From assembly GCF_025751555.1 (NCBI RefSeq), contig NZ_JAOWLB010000018.1, positions 1 through 64,000 on the forward strand: a stretch of DNA of 64,000 bases, given 5' to 3'. Shown one piece after another: positions 60,975-64,000 of the stretch (its first letter is position 1; each line of letters begins with the position of its first letter). The stretch comes from Ruegeria aquimaris (GTDB lineage: Bacteria > Pseudomonadota > Alphaproteobacteria > Rhodobacterales > Rhodobacteraceae). The position numbers and the translations under genes are program-made. The notes beneath the pieces are model-generated. The model ran no database searches. It saw only the letters and a list, made by a program, of their open reading frames with translations, and had not been told where the DNA came from.

Positions 60975-61180
60975 GTTCGAAACCTCTCCTCGCGCTTTGC
61001 GCCGCCGCGAGCCTTCTGGCGGCTTGCGAGACATATACCGAGAAAACCTCGCCCTGCTTTGGACGCAATGGCGAGCCGCAGGTTACCCGGTCCGCGCTTT
61101 CCTTCTCGACCATGGGCGCACCGGCTCAGGAGACGGTCAAACCCGACTGCAATTTCGAGCCCCTGCCCCGTCCGGAATGA
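60971..61180 (+). CDS. small lipoprotein, VirB7-like
   Basis: The 69-residue product has a lipoprotein signal, LLALCAAASLLAACETY, with the lipobox Cys at LAAC. The mature part is short with two further Cys residues. VirB7 proteins are small outer-membrane lipoproteins that stabilise VirB9. Position and size fit, but VirB7 sequences diverge too much for a firm call. It overlaps both neighbours by 4 bp. Confidence 0.6.
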   Translation: MSSKPLLALCAAASLLAACETYTEKTSPCFGRNGEPQVTRSALSFSTMGAPAQETVKPDCNFEPLPRPE

Positions 61181-62289
61181 GCCGCGCCGCGATCATATCC
61201 GCCGGGCTCTGCCTCGGCCTCAGCGGCCTACCCGCGCATGCCCAGGGCGTGCCGACGCAGGACAATTCCGCGATTGGCCGCGCCATCGCGCGGGTGACGG
61301 CGCTGGCCGAGGATCTAGGCGTCCAGCAGGACAAGGATCGGACCGAGTCCACGCTGGCCGATGTGCAGGCCGACCAGCTGCGCGTCCTCGAAGAGATGAC
61401 GGCGGCCATCACCGGGCCCGGCTTCGATATCCGCGCGCTCGAAGGAAACGCGGATTTTGGCGTGGCGGCGGTCTATCCCAATACCGATCCGAATCCGATG
61501 AACAACCGCCTCTTCGGCGAGGGACGCGAGACGGTCGAGATGATGATCGTCGAGGTCGCGGGCGAATTCGCTGGCGCCCCGGGTGTGGCCCGCGCCGGTC
61601 TCTCGGCCACCCAGTGGCGCTGCCTCTTTCAGGCCCTGATCAAGCAGGAGAGCCGCTTCAACGTCGCCGCCGAAAGTCCGGTCGGGGCCTATGGTCTGAC
61701 CCAGCTCATGCCCGGCACCGCCGCCGATCTCGGCGTCGACCGCTATGACGTGAAGGACAACCTGCGCGGCGGGGCGCGCTACATCACCACGCAGCTCAAC
61801 CGCTTCGGCAACATCCCCCATGCGCTCGCGGCCTATAACGCAGGCCCCGGCCGGGTGATCGAATATGGTGGCGTGCCGCCCTTTGCCGAGACTCAAGGCT
61901 ACGTCCGCAACATCTCCAAGTTTTATAACGAGTACCTGGCCGTGGTGGGCGGCGCCGATGCGCTCGGTACGCTCTCGCCCTCGGACTTTGCGCTCGCTGA
62001 ATATGCCAGCATCTCCGAGGCCGGCGTCTATTACGCCGCCGACAGCTCGGCCACGACCGAACAGGTCATCAGCCGGTTGCGCGCGATCATCCTGCAGATC
62101 GATGCGCAGCCCAATGCCAAGGCGGCCTGGGAGCTCAACACCTACGCCAAGGCCGAGATCGGTCGCATTCTCAACCTCCGTGTCCGGCTGATGGCGGCAA
62201 ACCAGCAGCGCGAGGCGGCCTACGCGCAACACCTCGTCGCCGACCGGCTGGCCGGGCGCGACTTCATGCAGATGGGAGTTCCCGAATGA
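61177..62289 (+). CDS. VirB5/VirB1 chimera: SLT transglycosylase inside a VirB5-like frame
   Basis: The 370-residue secreted protein has a signal peptide cut after LPAHA-QG. Residues 23-50 (QGVPTQDNSAIGRAIARVTA then AEDLGVQ) match the N terminus of the VirB5 next door (QGVPTFDGSQLGQLVAQ then AEDLNVQ). Residues ~305-345 (IDAQPNAKAAWELNTYAKAE, then IGRIL) match that VirB5's C-terminal helix (IDDQDGLKAAVDLNTRVTAE, then LGIIL). Between them, residues ~145-255 form an SLT domain with catalytic Glu158 in IKQESRFN, and GAYGLTQLMPGTA. It is the second transglycosylase of the operon. A pilus-tip protein able to cut peptidoglycan is the inference. Confidence 0.8.
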   Translation: MSRAAIISAGLCLGLSGLPAHAQGVPTQDNSAIGRAIARVTALAEDLGVQQDKDRTESTLADVQADQLRVLEEMTAAITGPGFDIRALEGNADFGVAAVYPNTDPNPMNNRLFGEGRETVEMMIVEVAGEFAGAPGVARAGLSATQWRCLFQALIKQESRFNVAAESPVGAYGLTQLMPGTAADLGVDRYDVKDNLRGGARYITTQLNRFGNIPHALAAYNAGPGRVIEYGGVPPFAETQGYVRNISKFYNEYLAVVGGADALGTLSPSDFALAEYASISEAGVYYAADSSATTEQVISRLRAIILQIDAQPNAKAAWELNTYAKAEIGRILNLRVRLMAANQQREAAYAQHLVADRLAGRDFMQMGVPE

Positions 62290-63053
62290 GACATTTTCTT
62301 CTGGTGACCACCGCGGTCGTCGCGCTCGGCGTTGGCGGACCGGCCAAGGCCCAGGGCGTGCCGACTTTCGATGGTTCGCAGCTTGGTCAACTCGTGGCCC
62401 AGCTCGAGCACATGGCCGAGGACCTGAACGTCCAGATGCAGCAGCTCGCGACCATGCGGCTGGAACTGGAAACCCAACTGTCACAGCTGACGAACCTCGA
62501 GGCGCAACTGACCTCGCTCATTGAAGGCAGCGGGCTCGGAGAACTCTTTGCCACGGTCGAAGAATTCCGAGCGCTGCGCGGCAAGCTGATCGCGCCCCTC
62601 AATACCGCACAATCTCTGGCAAGCGGCGATTTTCTCAGCGGCTTCAATCCCGGCGCGGAACTCTCGGCCTCGGTCGAGCGGGTTTTGTCTGGCAGCGGTT
62701 TCACGTCAGAGCGCCTGATCACGCTCTCGGGATCGGATCAGCCCGCCGACAACCGCATCGCCACCTCGGCAGGGGCCAGCGCCATGTTGTCGGTCGCCGC
62801 ACAGGAAAGCCACGAAGAGGCGGGGCAAAGCCTTGAGCGGCTCGAAACCATGGTCGGGCTCATCGACGACCAGGACGGGCTGAAAGCCGCCGTCGATCTC
62901 AACACCCGCGTCACCGCCGAGCTCGGCATCATCTTGACCCAGATCTGGCGGCTGGAAGCGGCCCAGGGCGTCAGCGCCGGCCAGCTTGGCGTTGTCGATG
63001 CCGCGACGCTCGCGGATGAACGCAAGTTCCGCTCGATGGCGGTGGATCCATGA
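62286..63053 (+). CDS. virB5: VirB5-type minor pilin
   Basis: The 255-residue secreted protein has a signal peptide ending PAKA-QG, long amphipathic helices (VAQLEHMAEDLNVQMQQLAT; TQLSQLTNLEAQLTSLI) and a C-terminal helix with LNTRVTAELGIILTQIWRL. This is the VirB5/TrbJ layout of the pilus-tip subunit. Its ATG overlaps the chimera stop by ATGA. Confidence 0.85.
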   Translation: MRHFLLVTTAVVALGVGGPAKAQGVPTFDGSQLGQLVAQLEHMAEDLNVQMQQLATMRLELETQLSQLTNLEAQLTSLIEGSGLGELFATVEEFRALRGKLIAPLNTAQSLASGDFLSGFNPGAELSASVERVLSGSGFTSERLITLSGSDQPADNRIATSAGASAMLSVAAQESHEEAGQSLERLETMVGLIDDQDGLKAAVDLNTRVTAELGIILTQIWRLEAAQGVSAGQLGVVDAATLADERKFRSMAVDP

Positions 63054-63487
63054 GGCAAGTCATGACCCTCAACTTGGCACCAGTTCTATCTCTTGGTCTC
63101 GCCGCGCTTGTCGTGGCCGCCCTACCAAGTGTTGCGTTGGCCCAAACTCCGACCACGCAGCCCTCCGGTGACACACCCTTCAACTCGATGGCCATCGCGC
63201 GGGACGAGGCCGACGCATGCCGTGTCCCGAAACCGCCCATCGATCTGGCCAAGACCGCCTATCTGCGCAACGGCTACCGGGCGATCCTGCGCATCCTGAT
63301 TGCCGAAGAGGCGCTCGCCTCAGAGAACTGCACCTGCCTGCTCGACCAGTTCAGCTGGGATCAGGCGCTCACCGCCCTGCCCCGGTTCCAGACCACGGAC
63401 AACCTGCGCCTGCCGTTTAAGGTGCTGGACCTTTACGCCAAAGCCGACGCGCTCGAGGCGCAAGTTGCGGAGGCCTGTGCCGAGTAG
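63050..63487 (+). CDS. secreted protein of unknown function in the virB operon
   Basis: The 145-residue protein has a signal peptide (LSLGLAALVVAALPSVALAQ). The mature part has four Cys residues, including the CTC of ENCTCLLDQFSWD, and a C-terminal helix KVLDLYAKADALEAQVAEA. No family is recognised. It sits between virB5 and virB6, where some systems carry exclusion or TrbJ/K-like proteins. A role in the periplasm during mating is inferred from position only. Confidence 0.6.
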   Translation: MRQVMTLNLAPVLSLGLAALVVAALPSVALAQTPTTQPSGDTPFNSMAIARDEADACRVPKPPIDLAKTAYLRNGYRAILRILIAEEALASENCTCLLDQFSWDQALTALPRFQTTDNLRLPFKVLDLYAKADALEAQVAEACAE

Positions 63488-64000
63488 ATGGGCGTTATTC
63501 GCGACATCCTGAGCCAGGTCGACGCCGCGGTGGATACCGTGGCGCAGGACGGCTTTCTCTCTTCGGCAGGTGCTGTCGGCGACGTGATCTCCGCCGGGGC
63601 TGCGCTCCTCGTTGTGCTCCTCGGGATCAACGCGGTGATGCAGCTCCGCCCCCTGCCCTTCGGCACCGGCTTTGCCTTCGGGATGAAGGTGGCGCTCGTG
63701 GGGATGTTCGCGCAGAGCTGGGACAATTTCAGCGTCATCTATGACATCGTCACACGGGTGCCCGACTCCGTCGGCGCGTCGATCCTGGCGCTCACCGGCT
63801 CGGGCGACGAGGCCGGGGTCTATGAGAGCCTCGACAACATGGTCGCGCGCATCACCGCCTATGGCGACACGATCGGCGACCGCGCGGGCTGGGTCTTCGG
63901 CGCGGTTCTGGGTGCCATCTTCTTTGTCCTCTCCGCCGTCTTTGCCGCCGTCACTGCCGGGATCATCGCCTTCGCCCGCATCGTCTTCGCGCTGATGATC
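63488..64000 (+). CDS. virB6: VirB6/TrbL-type inner membrane protein, cut by window end
   Basis: At least 171 codons are open from the ATG, which follows the preceding stop by one codon, to the window edge. The sequence shows several hydrophobic segments (AGAALLVVLLGINAVMQL, FGMKVALVGMFAQSW, VFGAVLGAIFFVLSAVFAAV, then IIAFARIVFALMI). The FARIVFALMI ending is typical of the central VirB6 segment. VirB6 forms part of the inner-membrane channel. virB8 to virB11 would be expected beyond the edge. Confidence 0.8.
   Translation, partial: MGVIRDILSQVDAAVDTVAQDGFLSSAGAVGDVISAGAALLVVLLGINAVMQLRPLPFGTGFAFGMKVALVGMFAQSWDNFSVIYDIVTRVPDSVGASILALTGSGDEAGVYESLDNMVARITAYGDTIGDRAGWVFGAVLGAIFFVLSAVFAAVTAGIIAFARIVFALMI

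Noticed and set aside
1-64000. CRISPR arrays, tRNA and rRNA genes
   Set aside because: No regularly spaced repeats with unique spacers and no tRNA- or rRNA-like segments were seen on either strand.

Overview
The window looks like accessory DNA of an alphaproteobacterium, most likely of the Roseobacter/Rhodobacteraceae group. This rests on high GC, GTG/TTG starts behind GGAG-type ribosome sites, and protein families typical of that group; no rRNA or housekeeping marker is present, so it is an inference. Most of it is a dense catabolic island for a CoA-activated organic acid. IS debris and a truncated RND pump sit at the left edge, and the front part of a VirB type IV secretion operon at the right edge, so the whole block may lie on a conjugative plasmid or integrative element.

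Layout. 1-1.1 kb: truncated IS66 genes and the 3' end of an RND pump. 1.3-14.1 kb (minus): an 11-gene operon with an AliB-like dehydrogenase, hydratase, second acyl-CoA dehydrogenase (ACAD), PaaK-like CoA ligase, biotin carboxylase A (two subunits), HMG-CoA-lyase-like protein, SDR, citrate-synthase-like lyase, third ACAD and a MaoC-type hydratase. 14.2-17.8 kb (plus): dienoyl-CoA-reductase-like flavoprotein and a CoA ligase. 17.8-20.8 kb: decayed fragments plus a GST/DoxX/MarR module and a broken tag gene. 20.8-25.7 kb (minus): thioesterase, AraC regulator, NmrA-like protein, acetoacetyl-CoA-synthetase-like enzyme and a BadH-like SDR. 25.8-27.2 kb: a double-length TetR with two complete repressor units. 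27.1-32.1 kb (minus): two ACADs, SDR, crotonase and two hotdog thioesterases. 32.2-38.5 kb (plus): crotonase, AtuA-like protein and a three-gene, geranyl-CoA-carboxylase-like carboxylase B. 38.7-43.8 kb: TetR, two-subunit B12-dependent acyl-CoA mutase of unusual active site, MeaB chaperone, thioesterase and a TauD-type dioxygenase. 43.8-44.7 kb (minus): a second hotdog pair. 45.0-46.2 kb: an intact IS3-family element. 46.3-48.4 kb: SCP2-type thiolase and SDR. 48.5-55.3 kb: TetR, carboxylase C with hydratase and ACAD (Liu/Atu-like), then the biotin transporter BioY. 55.9-57.0 kb: small Xre regulator, a small unknown and a TrbM-like protein. 57.1-64 kb: virB1-B2-B3-B4-lipoprotein-(VirB5/transglycosylase chimera)-virB5-unknown-virB6, cut by the window end.

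How the parts fit. Three CoA ligases, six ACADs, four crotonases, several SDRs, one thiolase, three biotin carboxylases, a B12 mutase and two different C-C lyases make a full route for a branched or alicyclic acid whose methyl branches block normal beta-oxidation. AtuA and a Gly-type carboxylase point to acyclic-terpenoid chemistry; AliB-like and BadH-like proteins point to ring acids. The substrate is not proven, and a cyclic terpenoid acid would satisfy both. BioY would supply biotin for the three carboxylases. Six copies of one palindrome, consensus TCWAACA-NN-TGTTAGA, lie in the promoter regions of the separate operons. They tie them into one regulon, presumably controlled by the tandem TetR at 25.8 kb and/or the related TetR at 48.5 kb.
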